64,000 bases of DNA from contig NZ_JAJCVI010000004.1 of assembly GCF_020567525.1 (NCBI RefSeq), positions 434,001 to 498,000 on the forward strand. Reading direction: 5' to 3'. Position numbers and translations under genes: made by a program. Positions within the stretch are counted from its first letter, which is position 1, and each line of letters opens with the position of its first letter. The stretch is from Halorubellus salinus (GTDB taxonomy: Archaea; Halobacteriota; Halobacteria; Halobacteriales; Natrialbaceae). Below the pieces are notes generated by a model, which saw only the letters and a list, made by a program, of their open reading frames with translations, was not told where the DNA came from and ran no database searches. This document shows, in pieces, positions 1 to 8,349 of the stretch.

Positions 1-2
1 CC

Positions 3-1520
3 GAAGGGATGCCCATCGAGTTCGGGACCATCACCATCTCTGACGCCATCTCCATGGGCACGGAGGGCATGAAGGCCTCGCTCGTCTCGCGGGAGGTCAT
101 CGCGGACTCGGTGGAACTTGTCGCGTTCGGCGAACGCCTCGACGCGCTCGTCACCGTCGCCGGCTGCGACAAGAACCTCCCCGGGATGCTCATGGCGAGC
201 ATCCGCACCGACCTCCCGAGCGTCTTCCTCTACGGCGGCTCCATCATGCCAGGCGAGCACGACGGCCGCGAGGTCACCATCCAGAACGTCTTCGAGGGCG
301 TCGGCGCCGTCGCCGAAGGCTCGATGAGCGAGGACGAGCTCGACGACCTCGAGCGGTCGGCGTGCCCGGGCGCTGGCTCCTGTGGCGGGATGTTCACCGC
401 GAACACGATGGCCTCCATCTCGGAGGCGCTCGGGATGGCGCCGCTCGGGTCCGCGAGCGCGCCCGCCGAGTCCGACGCGCGCTACGACGTCGCCGAACGC
501 GCCGGCGAACTCGCGCTCGACGCCGTCCACGCGGACCGCCGCCCCAGCGACATCCTCTCGCGCGAGAGCTTCGAGAACGCCATCGCGCTCCAGGTCGCCA
601 TCGGCGGCTCCACGAACGCGGTCCTCCACCTGCTCGCGCTCGCCGCCGAAGCCGGCGTCGACCTCGACATCGACGACTTCGACGAGATCAGCCAGCGCAC
701 GCCGAAGATCGCGAACCTCCAGCCCGGCGGGACGCGCGTGATGAACGACCTCCACGAACTCGGTGGCGTCCCGGTCGTCCTCCGCCGCCTCCACGACGCC
801 GGCCTCATCCACGGCGACGCCGCCACCGTCACCGGCCGCACCATCGCCGAGGAACTAGAGCACCTCGAGGCGTCCGGCCACCTGCCCTCGCGCGACGCGG
901 TCGAAGCCGCGGACGCCGACTTCCTCTACAGCGTCGACGACCCCTACCAGGCAGAGGGCGCCATCCGGGTCCTCAAGGGCAACCTCGCACCCGACGGTAG
1001 CGTCCTGAAGGTCACGGGCGACGACGCCTTCCACCACGAGGGCCCCGCTCGCGTCTTCGAGAACGAGGAGGACGCGATGCGGTACGTCCAGGAAGGCGAC
1101 ATCGAGAGCGGCGACGTCATCGTCATCCGGAACGAGGGCCCCCAGGGCGGCCCCGGGATGCGCGAGATGCTCGGCGTCACCGCCGCCGTCGTCGGCGCCG
1201 GCCACGAGGACGACGTCGCCCTCCTGACCGACGGCCGCTTCTCGGGCGGCACGCGCGGCCCGATGATCGGGCACGTCGCGCCCGAATCGTTCGTCGGCGG
1301 CCCCATCGGCGCGATCGAGGACGGCGACACCGTGACCGTCGACGTCCCAGACCGTACCCTCGAGGTCGACCTCACTGACTCCCAGATAGCGGAGCGCCTC
1401 GACGCCCGCGAGACGCCCGACCCCGCCTACACCTCCGGCGTCCTCGCGAAGTACGGCCGCGACATGGACTCGGCCGCCAACGGCGCCGTCACGAACCCAG
1501 CCGCGAAGCGCGACGAGTAG
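3..1520 (+). CDS. ilvD: Dihydroxy-acid dehydratase (5'-truncated by window edge)
   Basis: Catalyses the third step of valine, leucine and isoleucine synthesis, dehydrating 2,3-dihydroxy acids to 2-oxo acids in the cytoplasm. The frame is open from base 3 (E-G-M-P-I-E-F), so the first roughly 70 residues lie outside the window. Family motifs are clear: CDKNLPGM about 53 residues after the first visible Met, [17 protein letters not shown] near 118, and [11 protein letters not shown] towards the C-terminus. The two cysteines fit the Fe-S cluster ligands known for IlvD. Length and C-terminus look intact. It is followed after 70 nt by an independently promoted gene. Confidence 0.97.
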   Translation, partial: EGMPIEFGTITISDAISMGTEGMKASLVSREVIADSVELVAFGERLDALVTVAGCDKNLPGMLMASIRTDLPSVFLYGGSIMPGEHDGREVTIQNVFEGVGAVAEGSMSEDELDDLERSACPGAGSCGGMFTANTMASISEALGMAPLGSASAPAESDARYDVAERAGELALDAVHADRRPSDILSRESFENAIALQVAIGGSTNAVLHLLALAAEAGVDLDIDDFDEISQRTPKIANLQPGGTRVMNDLHELGGVPVVLRRLHDAGLIHGDAATVTGRTIAEELEHLEASGHLPSRDAVEAADADFLYSVDDPYQAEGAIRVLKGNLAPDGSVLKVTGDDAFHHEGPARVFENEEDAMRYVQEGDIESGDVIVIRNEGPQGGPGMREMLGVTAAVVGAGHEDDVALLTDGRFSGGTRGPMIGHVAPESFVGGPIGAIEDGDTVTVDVPDRTLEVDLTDSQIAERLDARETPDPAYTSGVLAKYGRDMDSAANGAVTNPAAKRDE

Positions 1521-1558
1521 GACTCGACACGGCCCCCGCGGCCGTGCCGATTCCGCGG

Positions 1559-1567
1559 AGGCTAAAG
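1559..1567 (+). promoter_or_regulatory. TATA-like box for the siroheme decarboxylase gene
   Basis: An AT-rich GGCTAAAG tract lies about 27 nt before the ATG at 1591, the spacing expected for a leaderless haloarchaeal transcript. Assigned from position and composition only. Confidence 0.45.
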
Positions 1568-1590
1568 CCCGCGAGCCCCAAGCACGAGCA

Positions 1591-2643
1591 ATGAGTCTGG
1601 AGGGGGACTGGCGCGACCGCATCGACGACGTGGACGCTCGCCTCATCGACGAGTACCAGAGCGACTTCCCCGTCGAAGCACGCCCGTTCCGCGCGGTCGC
1701 CGACGCCATCGGCACCACCGAAGCGGACGCGTTCGAGCGGACGACCGAACTGCTCGAGGCGGGGGTCTTCCGACGGTTCGGTGCCGTCCTCAACCCGCCC
1801 GTCATCGGGTCGTCGACGCTCGCCGCCGTCAGCGCGCCCGATGACCGCTTCGACGAGATAGCGGAGACGATCAACGCCTACCAGCAGGTGAATCACAACT
1901 ACCGCCGGGACCACGAGTGGAACATGTGGTTCGTCGTCACCGCCGGCTCCCGCGGGAAACGCGACGCGATACTCGCCGAGATCGAGGCCGAGACCGGCTG
2001 CGAGGTCCTGAACCTCCCGATGCTCACGGACTACTACATCGACCTCGAGTTCCCCGTCGTCAACGACGACCGGTTCGCGCGCGAGAGCCTCGACTCGACG
2101 GACGTCTCAGCGACCCGCATCAGCGAGAACGCGACCGGCGACCTCTCCGCGTTCGACGCCGCCCTCCTCCTCGCCATCCAGGACGGCTTCCCCGTCTCGC
2201 GGACGCCGTACCGCGACCTCGCCGACGACCTCGCCGCGACCGGCGACCACGGCGACGTCGCCGTCGACGACGTCACCGCCGCCATCGAACGCCTCCGGGA
2301 CGCGAACTGCATCAAACGCATCGGGTGCGTCGTCAACCACGTCGTCACCGGGTTCCGGAACAACTGCATGGTCGTCTGGTCGGTTCCCGACGACGAACTC
2401 GACGCGCGCGGCGAAGCCGTCGGCGCACTCCCCTACGTCACGCTCTGCTATCACCGACCGCGCAGACCCGAACTCGACTGGGAGTACAACCTCTTCACGA
2501 TGATCCACGGTCGCGAGGCCGACGTCGTCGACGCGAAGATCGACGAACTCGCCACCGACCACCTCCCCTACGAGCACGAACGCCTCTACTCCACGGAGAC
2601 ACTGAAGCAGACCGGCGCGCAGTACGAAGACCTCATGAACTAG
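1591..2643 (+). CDS. ahbAB: Siroheme decarboxylase, fused AhbA-AhbB type (AsnC/Lrp fold)
   Basis: 350 residues made of two Lrp/AsnC-like units, about 1-165 and 185-350, each with a winged-helix part and a ligand-binding ferredoxin-like part. The first unit has the motif NYRRDHEWNMWFVVT and the second CYHRPRRPELDWEYNLFT, which resemble the YN[LM]WF-type signatures of the NirDLGH/AhbAB siroheme decarboxylases rather than DNA-binding Lrp. In the family the pair removes two carboxylates from siroheme on the alternative haem pathway. Databases often label such proteins Lrp/AsnC regulators, and a regulatory role is the main alternative. Both halves keep His residues near the signature. No other haem gene is adjacent. 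Confidence 0.8.
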   Translation: MSLEGDWRDRIDDVDARLIDEYQSDFPVEARPFRAVADAIGTTEADAFERTTELLEAGVFRRFGAVLNPPVIGSSTLAAVSAPDDRFDEIAETINAYQQVNHNYRRDHEWNMWFVVTAGSRGKRDAILAEIEAETGCEVLNLPMLTDYYIDLEFPVVNDDRFARESLDSTDVSATRISENATGDLSAFDAALLLAIQDGFPVSRTPYRDLADDLAATGDHGDVAVDDVTAAIERLRDANCIKRIGCVVNHVVTGFRNNCMVVWSVPDDELDARGEAVGALPYVTLCYHRPRRPELDWEYNLFTMIHGREADVVDAKIDELATDHLPYEHERLYSTETLKQTGAQYEDLMN

Positions 2644-2775
2644 CCCGCGAGCGGTCCCGGCGCCGACGACCGCGACCGGTACGCTTCACCGAATCCATTC
2701 GTTCCGACCGACGCAACTCGTTCAGACCGACGCAACTCGCCCCGATCGACGCGATGCAGGGCCGCGACCGAACCG

Positions 2776-3033
2776 TTACTTCCGCGACGCGACGAGGATC
2801 ATCGGGCCGACGAACAGGAGGCCGAGCCCGAGGAACTTGTACTGGATCGGTGCGAGCGACCCGGGCGTGAGGACGAAGATGGCGCCGAACGTCACCATCG
2901 TCAACCCGACGAGCTTCATCGACTTCAGCGGCAGCGCGCCGAGGACGGACACGATCAACAGCAAGAGCAGCGCCTGCCCAACGTTGTACTGGAGCAGGAA
3001 GTTGTCGACGATCTGGAGCGCGATGTCCATCAT
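2776..3033 (-). CDS. Small membrane protein of unknown function
   Basis: About 85 residues with three predicted membrane helices: ALLLLLIVSVLGALPL, LVGLTMVTFGAIFVLT and FLGLGLLFVGPMILVA. I do not recognise a characterised family. I chose the ATG at 3033 because a TTAAT-type TATA box at 3063-3070 lies about 30 nt upstream; a GTG at 3054 in the same frame would add MASYDLG. The next gene on the same strand encodes another small membrane protein, so a membrane-associated pair is possible, but nothing indicates a job. Confidence 0.65.
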   Translation of the reverse strand: MMDIALQIVDNFLLQYNVGQALLLLLIVSVLGALPLKSMKLVGLTMVTFGAIFVLTPGSLAPIQYKFLGLGLLFVGPMILVASRK

Positions 3034-3112
3034 TCCTAGGTCGTAACTCGCCACGAAGCGGTCTTAATCGTAACGATACCGCGACCACGTTCGTCGGTCG
3101 CCGTCAGGGGAC

Positions 3113-3325
3113 TCACGCGGTCGGCCCGGTGAGCTCGAGCGATCGAATCCAGCGATGCCAGAACAGGGTGACGATGGCCGAGAACCCCCACGTCCACGCG
3201 ATCGTCCCCAGGAGCGAGTAGCCCGCGGCGGTGAGCGCGAACTTCGCGAGTCCCGGGACGACGATACCGGCGAGGACGGTGAGCCCGACCTGTATGCGCT
3301 CGTCGCCGAGCGTCGCTACGTCCAT
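3113..3325 (-). CDS. Small membrane protein of unknown function
   Basis: 70 residues with two hydrophobic segments (VGLTVLAGIVVPGLAKFALT and a Trp-rich second helix around LGTIAWTWGFSAIVTLFW) and a short hydrophilic tail. The start Met is followed by DVATLGDERIQ, typical acidic haloarchaeal composition. It lies 79 nt upstream of the other small membrane gene at 2776-3033 on the same strand, so the two may be co-transcribed. No family is recognised. Confidence 0.55.
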   Translation of the reverse strand: MDVATLGDERIQVGLTVLAGIVVPGLAKFALTAAGYSLLGTIAWTWGFSAIVTLFWHRWIRSLELTGPTA

Positions 3326-3610
3326 ACGCGACGATTGGACCGAACGTGCCTCAACCCATCGGTCGCGGTCCGACCACGACCCGACTCACTCGACGCTCTC
3401 GGTCCTGGCGTCGGCCGCACAAAGGGGTGGACGCACGGGACGTACGAACCATGGAGCGTGCACGTGCGTCCAGTGAGACGTAACGGACCGGACACCCTTA
3501 ATTCGCACGGGGGTCCTGTAAGTGGTCCGCACAGCCGCGGAGACGGCTGATTCGGTTGCGTGTTCCGTCCGCCGGTTCGACGGCCGGCGGTCGGTGTTCG
3601 GCCGCTCCCG
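3326..3610. other. Intergenic stretch with no gene seen
   Basis: About 285 bases between a small membrane gene and the end of the FAD/Fe-S oxidoreductase. No reading frame with convincing codon bias, no tRNA and no clear repeat. It includes the upstream region of the minus-strand gene starting at 3325. Confidence 0.6.
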
Positions 3611-6600
3611 TCACCGCTGCTCGCCGCCGCTTCGCGCGTCCGGGAGCGCGGCCGCGAGCGCCTCGACCGGCGTCGGCGGGTACGCGTCGGCGTCCTCGCG
3701 CGCCGCGAGCTGCGTCCGACAGGACGCCCCGGGTGCGATCACCGAGTCCGCGTCGCTCGCGTCGACCTGGTCGTAGAGGATGTCCGCGATGGCGGAACTC
3801 ATCGCCTCGTGCTCGCGCTCGTACCCGAAGCTCCCCGCCATCCCACAGCACCCCGAGTCGAGCGCGTCCACGCGGTAGCCCGCGCGCCGGAGTACGCCGA
3901 CGGCGTGGTGGTCCTTCTTCGTCGCCTGCTGGTGGCAGTGCCCGTGGTACGCGACGTGCTCGCCGGAGTCGGCCGAAGCGTCGTGCTCGCTGGGGTCGCG
4001 CCACGCGACGCGGTCGTCGAGCGAGAACGCGTTCAGGTACTCGCAGACGCCGTACGTCGCCCCACTGACTGCCTCCATCGCGGCCACGCTTTCCGCGTCC
4101 CTCGACGTCGACGCGCTGTCGGCGTCTGCGCCGAGGAGGTCGTGGTAGTCCGACTGGAGCATCACCGCGTCCGAGGGTTCGACGACGACGACGTCGCGCC
4201 CCGAGCGCACGTACGGCGCGAGCGCCTCGACGACCTCGCTCGCGGTCTCGCGCGCCTGGTCGAGGAACCCCATCGAGTGCGCGGGCCGCCCCGTGTCCGT
4301 CACGTCGCCGGGGACGACGACGTGCACGCCCGCGGCCTCCAGGACGCGCACCGCCGCCTTGCCTGCACCTGGGTTCGTGTAGTTCGTGTACGTGTCCGGG
4401 AACAGGACGACCGACCGCGTCGCCTCGCCCGGCGCGACCGCGCTCCCGCCGCGCGCCTCGAACCAGTCGCGGAACGTCGTCCGTTCGAACGACGGGAGCG
4501 GTCGCTCCGTGCCGATGCCGACGGTGCGCTCCAGGAGCGTCCGCGCCCCTGGGGCCTTCGCGAGCCAGTTCGACACCGGCGCGAGCGCACTCCCCACTCG
4601 CGCGAGCGCGTCGACGTTCGCGAACGCCTTCTCGCGGAGCGACGCCCCCTCGCGCTCGTGGTGCGCGTGCGTCACCTCCGCCTTCAGCTTCGCCATGTCC
4701 ACGCCGCTCGGGCAGTCGCGCTTGCAGCCCTTGCAGCCCACGCAGAGGTCGAGGACCTCCTCGCGGAACTCGTCGCTCAAGTGGGCGTCCTCGGGGAGGT
4801 CGCCCTGCATCGCCTCCCGGAGGAGGTTCGCACGACCGCGCGTGCTCGTCACCTCCTCCTCCGCGGCGCGATACGTCGGACACATCGCGCCACCGGTCGT
4901 CTCCTGCGGGCCACGACACCCACCGCAGCCGTGACAGAGCTCGACCATCCCCTGCAGGCCGTTCTCGTTCTCCCACGCGAGCGCCGGCTCGAACCCCACG
5001 TCGAAGTCGTCGCCGGGACCGCTCCGCAGGTGCTCGGTCATCTCCACGTCCCCACACACCTGTCCGGGATTCAGTCGCCACTCGGGGTCGAACGCCGACT
5101 TCACCTCCTGGAAGCGCTCCCAGACCTCGTCGCCGAACAGCTTGTGGTTCCACTCCGTTCGCGCCCGGCCGTCGCCGTGCTCGCCGCTGACCGACCCGCC
5201 GTACTCGACGACGAGATCCGTCACGGCGTCAGCGATCGAGCGCATCGTCTCCACGCCCTCGATCGTCTTCGTGTTCACGAGCGGCCGGACGTGCAGCACG
5301 CCGGGGCCGGCGTGCGCGTAGAACGACGCGAACGTGTCGTGCTCGTCGAGCACGCGCTGGAAGGCCGCGACGTACTCCGGGAGGTGCTCGGGCGGGATGG
5401 CGACGTCCTCGATGAACGACGCGTGCTTCGCGTCCGACGTCCGCGACAGCAGAATCGGGAGGCCGCTCTTGCGGAGCTTCCAGAACCGCTCGCGCTCGCT
5501 CGCCTCGTGCGCCTCCAGGCCAGCGACCGCCCGCGGCTCGTCGCCGGTCGTCACCGCACCCGCACCCGGGTCGCCCGTCGCGTCCGCGTTCGGGACGCGG
5601 TCCGCGAGCAGTTCCGCGACCGCGCGCTCGCCCGCCGCGTCGTCCTCGGCGTAGAACTCGACGAGGAGGACGTCGCTCGCACCCTCGGGGAGCATCCCGA
5701 CGACGTCAGCGAACTCAGGCGTCTCCCGCGCCAGCTCCAGGAGGACGTCGTCGACGAGTTCGACCGCCGCCGGGTCGTGCTCGAGGATGGGCGCGACGTC
5801 CCGCATCGCCTCGACGAGGTCGTCGTAACACAGGAGCGCGACCGCCTTCGTCTCCGGGACCGGCTCCAGCGCGATCTCGACCTCGGTGACGACCGCGAGC
5901 GTCCCCTCGCTCCCACACAGCAGCTTCGCGAGGTTCACGACGTCGCCCTCGCCGTCGGGCTCGCCGACGCCGCGCTCGCCGCCCGCGTAGTCCTCGACGA
6001 GCCAGTCCAGGTTGTACCCCGACACCGACCGCTTCAGGTCCGGGTAGCGCTCCCGGAGCAGGTCCGCGTCCTCGTCCAGTATCTCCAGTACCTTCGCGTA
6101 GATGCCCGCTTCGAGGTCGTCGCCCGCCGCCTTCTCGCGTGCCTCCGCGACCGATACCGCCCCGAACTCCGTGACAGTGCCGTCCGCGAGCACCACCTCG
6201 CAGGACTCGACGTACGCGTCCGTCTTCCCGTACTTCAGCGAGTGCGACCCCGTCGAGTTGTTCCCGACCGCCCCACCGAGCGCGGACTTGTCGCCCCACG
6301 CCGGGTCCGGCGCGAACTTCAGGTCGAACTCGGCGAGCCGCCGGTTCAGGTCCCCGAGGAGGACGCCGGGTTGCGCGACCGCACGCCGCCCCGCCGGGTC
6401 GACGTCGCGGACCGCGTTCATGTGCGTCGTGAAGTCGAGCACCACCGCCTCGTTCACCGTCTGCCCCGCGAGACTCGTCCCGCCACCACGCGGCAACACC
6501 GCGATATCCTCGTCCGCACAGAACGACAACACAGCGGCCACGTCCGCCGTACTCGACGGAAACACGACACCGACCGGTGTCACCGAGTACAGGCTCGCGT

Positions 6601-6763
6601 CCGTCGCGTACAGCTCGCGCGAGTACTCGTCGAACCGCACCTCGCCCTCGACGCGCTCGCGTAACGCCGACGCCAGCTCCGGGCGCTCGACGCGGTCGCT
6701 CGCGTAATCGTACCCCGACGCCTCGTCGCGCGCTCGCCCAGGCGCGTTCGGCTCCGTCGCCAT
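3611..6763 (-). CDS. FAD-linked oxidase fused to Fe-S (GlpC-like) domain; D-lactate/glycolate dehydrogenase type
   Basis: A 1050-residue two-part flavoprotein. Residues about 45-230 form a PCMH-type FAD-binding domain (VLPRGGGTSLAGQ, SALGGAVGNNSTGSHS). About 240-560 is the FAD-oxidase C-terminal domain, ending in SGEHGDGRARTEWN. Two cysteine clusters for 4Fe-4S follow near 609 (CHGCGGCRG...CP) and 671 (CVGCKGCKRDCPSG), then CCG-type motifs near 940 (HGHCHQQ) and 971 (SGCCGMAGSFG). In the family this architecture oxidises D-2-hydroxy acids such as D-lactate and feeds electrons to the membrane chain; the substrate here is inferred. Start chosen at ATG 6763 because a GGTTAAGG box lies about 27 nt upstream; frame-open sequence further 5' has shadow composition. 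Confidence 0.9.
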   Translation of the reverse strand: MATEPNAPGRARDEASGYDYASDRVERPELASALRERVEGEVRFDEYSRELYATDASLYSVTPVGVVFPSSTADVAAVLSFCADEDIAVLPRGGGTSLAGQTVNEAVVLDFTTHMNAVRDVDPAGRRAVAQPGVLLGDLNRRLAEFDLKFAPDPAWGDKSALGGAVGNNSTGSHSLKYGKTDAYVESCEVVLADGTVTEFGAVSVAEAREKAAGDDLEAGIYAKVLEILDEDADLLRERYPDLKRSVSGYNLDWLVEDYAGGERGVGEPDGEGDVVNLAKLLCGSEGTLAVVTEVEIALEPVPETKAVALLCYDDLVEAMRDVAPILEHDPAAVELVDDVLLELARETPEFADVVGMLPEGASDVLLVEFYAEDDAAGERAVAELLADRVPNADATGDPGAGAVTTGDEPRAVAGLEAHEASERERFWKLRKSGLPILLSRTSDAKHASFIEDVAIPPEHLPEYVAAFQRVLDEHDTFASFYAHAGPGVLHVRPLVNTKTIEGVETMRSIADAVTDLVVEYGGSVSGEHGDGRARTEWNHKLFGDEVWERFQEVKSAFDPEWRLNPGQVCGDVEMTEHLRSGPGDDFDVGFEPALAWENENGLQGMVELCHGCGGCRGPQETTGGAMCPTYRAAEEEVTSTRGRANLLREAMQGDLPEDAHLSDEFREEVLDLCVGCKGCKRDCPSGVDMAKLKAEVTHAHHEREGASLREKAFANVDALARVGSALAPVSNWLAKAPGARTLLERTVGIGTERPLPSFERTTFRDWFEARGGSAVAPGEATRSVVLFPDTYTNYTNPGAGKAAVRVLEAAGVHVVVPGDVTDTGRPAHSMGFLDQARETASEVVEALAPYVRSGRDVVVVEPSDAVMLQSDYHDLLGADADSASTSRDAESVAAMEAVSGATYGVCEYLNAFSLDDRVAWRDPSEHDASADSGEHVAYHGHCHQQATKKDHHAVGVLRRAGYRVDALDSGCCGMAGSFGYEREHEAMSSAIADILYDQVDASDADSVIAPGASCRTQLAAREDADAYPPTPVEALAAALPDARSGGEQR

Positions 6764-6785
6764 GACAGACGCGTCGACTCGCGAC

Positions 6786-6797
6786 GCCTTAACCGCC
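6786..6797 (-). promoter_or_regulatory. TATA-like box for the FAD/Fe-S oxidoreductase
   Basis: GGTTAAGG (read on the minus strand) centred about 27 nt before the ATG at 6763, supporting that start and a leaderless transcript. Confidence 0.45.
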
Positions 6798-6845
6798 ACG
6801 CCGCACGGCCACGCGACCGCCAGCGATAGCGACGGCGCTCGGCCG

Positions 6846-6983
6846 TCAGTCGTCCTCGTGACGACGGCGCCGCGCCAACCCGACGAGCTCCAGGCCCGCC
6901 CGCTCCAGCGAGTCGTAGTCGTCGGCGGCCACCGCGAGCTGCGCCGCCTCCAACGCCTCACGAACGTCGTCTTCCGCACTCAT
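6846..6983 (-). CDS. Short acidic helical protein, 45 residues
   Basis: Translates as MSAEDDVREALEAAQLAVAA, then DDYDSLERAGLELVGLARRR and HEDD. It is strongly amphipathic and acidic with haloarchaeal codon use. A GGGTTTAGGG box at 7008-7017 lies about 27 nt upstream of the ATG, which supports real leaderless expression. It sits 82 nt upstream of the oxidoreductase on the same strand, each with its own TATA-like box. The two regular helices suggest a small helical hairpin; function unknown. Confidence 0.6.
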   Translation of the reverse strand: MSAEDDVREALEAAQLAVAADDYDSLERAGLELVGLARRRRHEDD

Positions 6984-7143
6984 ACCCAGTCAATACGGAC
7001 GGAACGACCCTAAACCCACGCCATGCACGGTGAAAGTGAAAACCGCAAGACAGCGACCCAACACACCAGAGACCAAACACACCTAATCGGCCAGTAATTT
7101 AGACAGAACCATTATGTCAACGCGAGGCGTCAGACGCGTCCAG

Positions 7144-7293
7144 ATGGGAACACTCGACCGCGTGATGGATGCCTTCAGCGAGGACGACGCGCGCCCCGAA
7201 TACGCGTGCCTCGCATGCGAGAACGGGTACGACGTCCAACACCACGTCTGCCCCGAATGCGGCGGCTACAGCGTCGAACGCATCGACTGGTAG
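7144..7293 (+). CDS. Small zinc-ribbon protein, 49 residues
   Basis: Translates as MGTLDRVMDAFSEDDARPEY followed by two Cys pairs, CLAC and CPEC, 14 residues apart, the pattern of a single zinc ribbon. Such zinc-finger micro-proteins are abundant in haloarchaea and mostly uncharacterised. An in-frame ATG at 7114 could add ten residues (MSTRGVRRVQ); TATA-like tracts at 7083-7089 and 7095-7101 do not settle the start. It stands alone, divergent from the 45-residue gene at 6846-6983. A nucleic-acid or protein-binding role is only inferred. Confidence 0.65.
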   Translation: MGTLDRVMDAFSEDDARPEYACLACENGYDVQHHVCPECGGYSVERIDW

Positions 7294-7334
7294 CACGACG
7301 CCACCGCACCCCGACCCACCCCCCGGAACCCGCC

Positions 7335-7506
7335 AAGTCGCTACGCTCCTCGTTTACGACAGCAGCGAAGCGAGCAGACTCGGATCCTGAACCACGGTCA
7401 CTCCACTCGCCACGCTCGCTTCGCTCCCTGATTCAAATCACTCGGTTGTACTTCTCCCGCGAACGAACGACTCGCTACGCTCGTCGTTTTGTGTTCGTCG
7501 CAGAAG
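7335..7506. repeat. tRNA-flanking palindromic element, tRNA-Ile copy
   Basis: Directly downstream (in tRNA sense) of tRNA-Ile. Bases 7374-7385 duplicate 7510-7521 at the 3' end of the tRNA exactly (GCAGACTCGGAT), continuing with TGAACC after a small change. Then comes the common arm CACGGTC...CGCTTCGCTCCCTGATTCAAATC, the end of which is an inverted copy of the T-arm. Last is a second stem-loop with arms AACGAC (7466-7471) and GTCGTT (7483-7488) nested within CGAAC/GTTCG. A further copy of the CGCTACGCTC core lies at 7339-7350, before the duplicated tRNA tail, so the unit looks partly tandem. See the Gly and Pro copies at 29330 and 51903. Confidence 0.6.
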
Positions 7507-7580
7507 TGGGCAGACTCGGATTTGAACCGAGAACCTCCACCTTATCAGAGTGGCGCTCAACCTGATTGAGCTATCCGCCC
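7507..7580 (-). tRNA. tRNA-Ile (GAU)
   Basis: 74 nt on the minus strand. Acceptor GGGCGGA pairs with TCTGCCC (one G-U) and the discriminator is A. The anticodon arm is CCACT-CTGATAA-GGTGG, giving anticodon GAU, and the T-arm has GGTTCAAATCC. CCA is not encoded. No intron is visible. A palindromic element lies immediately downstream. Confidence 0.96.
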
Positions 7581-7644
7581 GAACGCATCCCGAGATAGAT
7601 GGGTGATGAATAAAAGGGTTTCCTTCTTGCAGTTCGGGTGCGAG

Positions 7645-8289
7645 TCAGTCCCGGTCGTCGTCGGCGTCGCGGACGTCCTCGACGTCCACCTCGAACGAGT
7701 CCTCGTCGAGGTCGATGGTGTCGTCGTCGCCGTCGTCGTCCTCGCGCGCCCCGCCGGCGAACGGCCCGCCGGAGCCGTCAGCGTCCCCACCGAAGCCGCC
7801 GCCGAACGACCCGCTGACGGAGAACCCGCCCGCGCCGCCAGCGCCACCGCCCGACGCGTCCTCCGGGTTCGGGAACCCGAACGTCCACGCGTTCCCCGAC
7901 GCCATCCCGCCAGTGCGCTTGTCGAGCTGCGGGACGACCACGTACTTCTTCAACGCCATCCGGAGCGGGACGCGCGAAAGCGGCAGCGTCAGCGCGATCC
8001 CGATCGCGTCCGTGACGAGCCCGGGCGTCAGGAGGAACGCGCCCGCCGCGATGAGGAGGCCGGCGTCCATGAGCTCGTTCGTCGGCGGGTTCCCCTCGGC
8101 GAGCGAGCGCTGTATCTTCGCGAGCGTCCGCCGCCCTTCCATCCGCACGAGCAGCATCCCGATGAGCGCGGTCAGGACGACGAGCGCCACCGCCTGCACG
8201 CCTCCGAGCGTCCCCGACGCCACCAGCGCCACGAGGACGATGGAGTCCAGGAGCGGGATGACGAGCAACGCGGCGATGTACCGGAGCAT
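7645..8289 (-). CDS. fxsA: FxsA family membrane protein
   Basis: About 214 residues. The first 130 match FxsA: four membrane helices, with LLDSIVLVALVASGTLGGVQ early on, then an amphipathic region RRTLAKIQRSLAEGNPPTNELMD, then AAGAFLLTPGLVTDAIGIAL. FxsA of E. coli suppresses F exclusion of phage T7; the cellular role in archaea is unknown. The C-terminal 80 residues are a Gly-rich then very acidic tail not seen in bacterial FxsA. Start taken at ATG 8289, preceded by a GGAGGT Shine-Dalgarno-like tract. The gene diverges from the DUF255 gene at 8350. Confidence 0.85.
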   Translation of the reverse strand: MLRYIAALLVIPLLDSIVLVALVASGTLGGVQAVALVVLTALIGMLLVRMEGRRTLAKIQRSLAEGNPPTNELMDAGLLIAAGAFLLTPGLVTDAIGIALTLPLSRVPLRMALKKYVVVPQLDKRTGGMASGNAWTFGFPNPEDASGGGAGGAGGFSVSGSFGGGFGGDADGSGGPFAGGAREDDDGDDDTIDLDEDSFEVDVEDVRDADDDRD

Positions 8290-8310
8290 ACCTCCGCCTA
8301 GCGCGTCCGG

Positions 8311-8330
8311 CTTCAAAGCCCTTTATCTCG
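8311..8330. promoter_or_regulatory. Divergent promoter between fxsA and the DUF255 gene
   Basis: A TTTATC tract at 8320-8326 is about 27 nt before the plus-strand ATG at 8350. A CTTTGAA tract read on the minus strand is about 27 nt before the fxsA ATG at 8289. The two boxes nearly touch, so regulation could be mutually exclusive. Confidence 0.4.
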
Positions 8331-8349
8331 GCGCGCTCGAACCCGGCGT

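Noticed and set aside
3560-6664. Very long plus-strand open frame opposite the FAD/Fe-S oxidoreductase
   Set aside because: It is the antisense shadow of a strongly coding gene: extremely Arg-rich, with no motifs. Long shadow frames are expected in high-GC genomes with G/C third positions.
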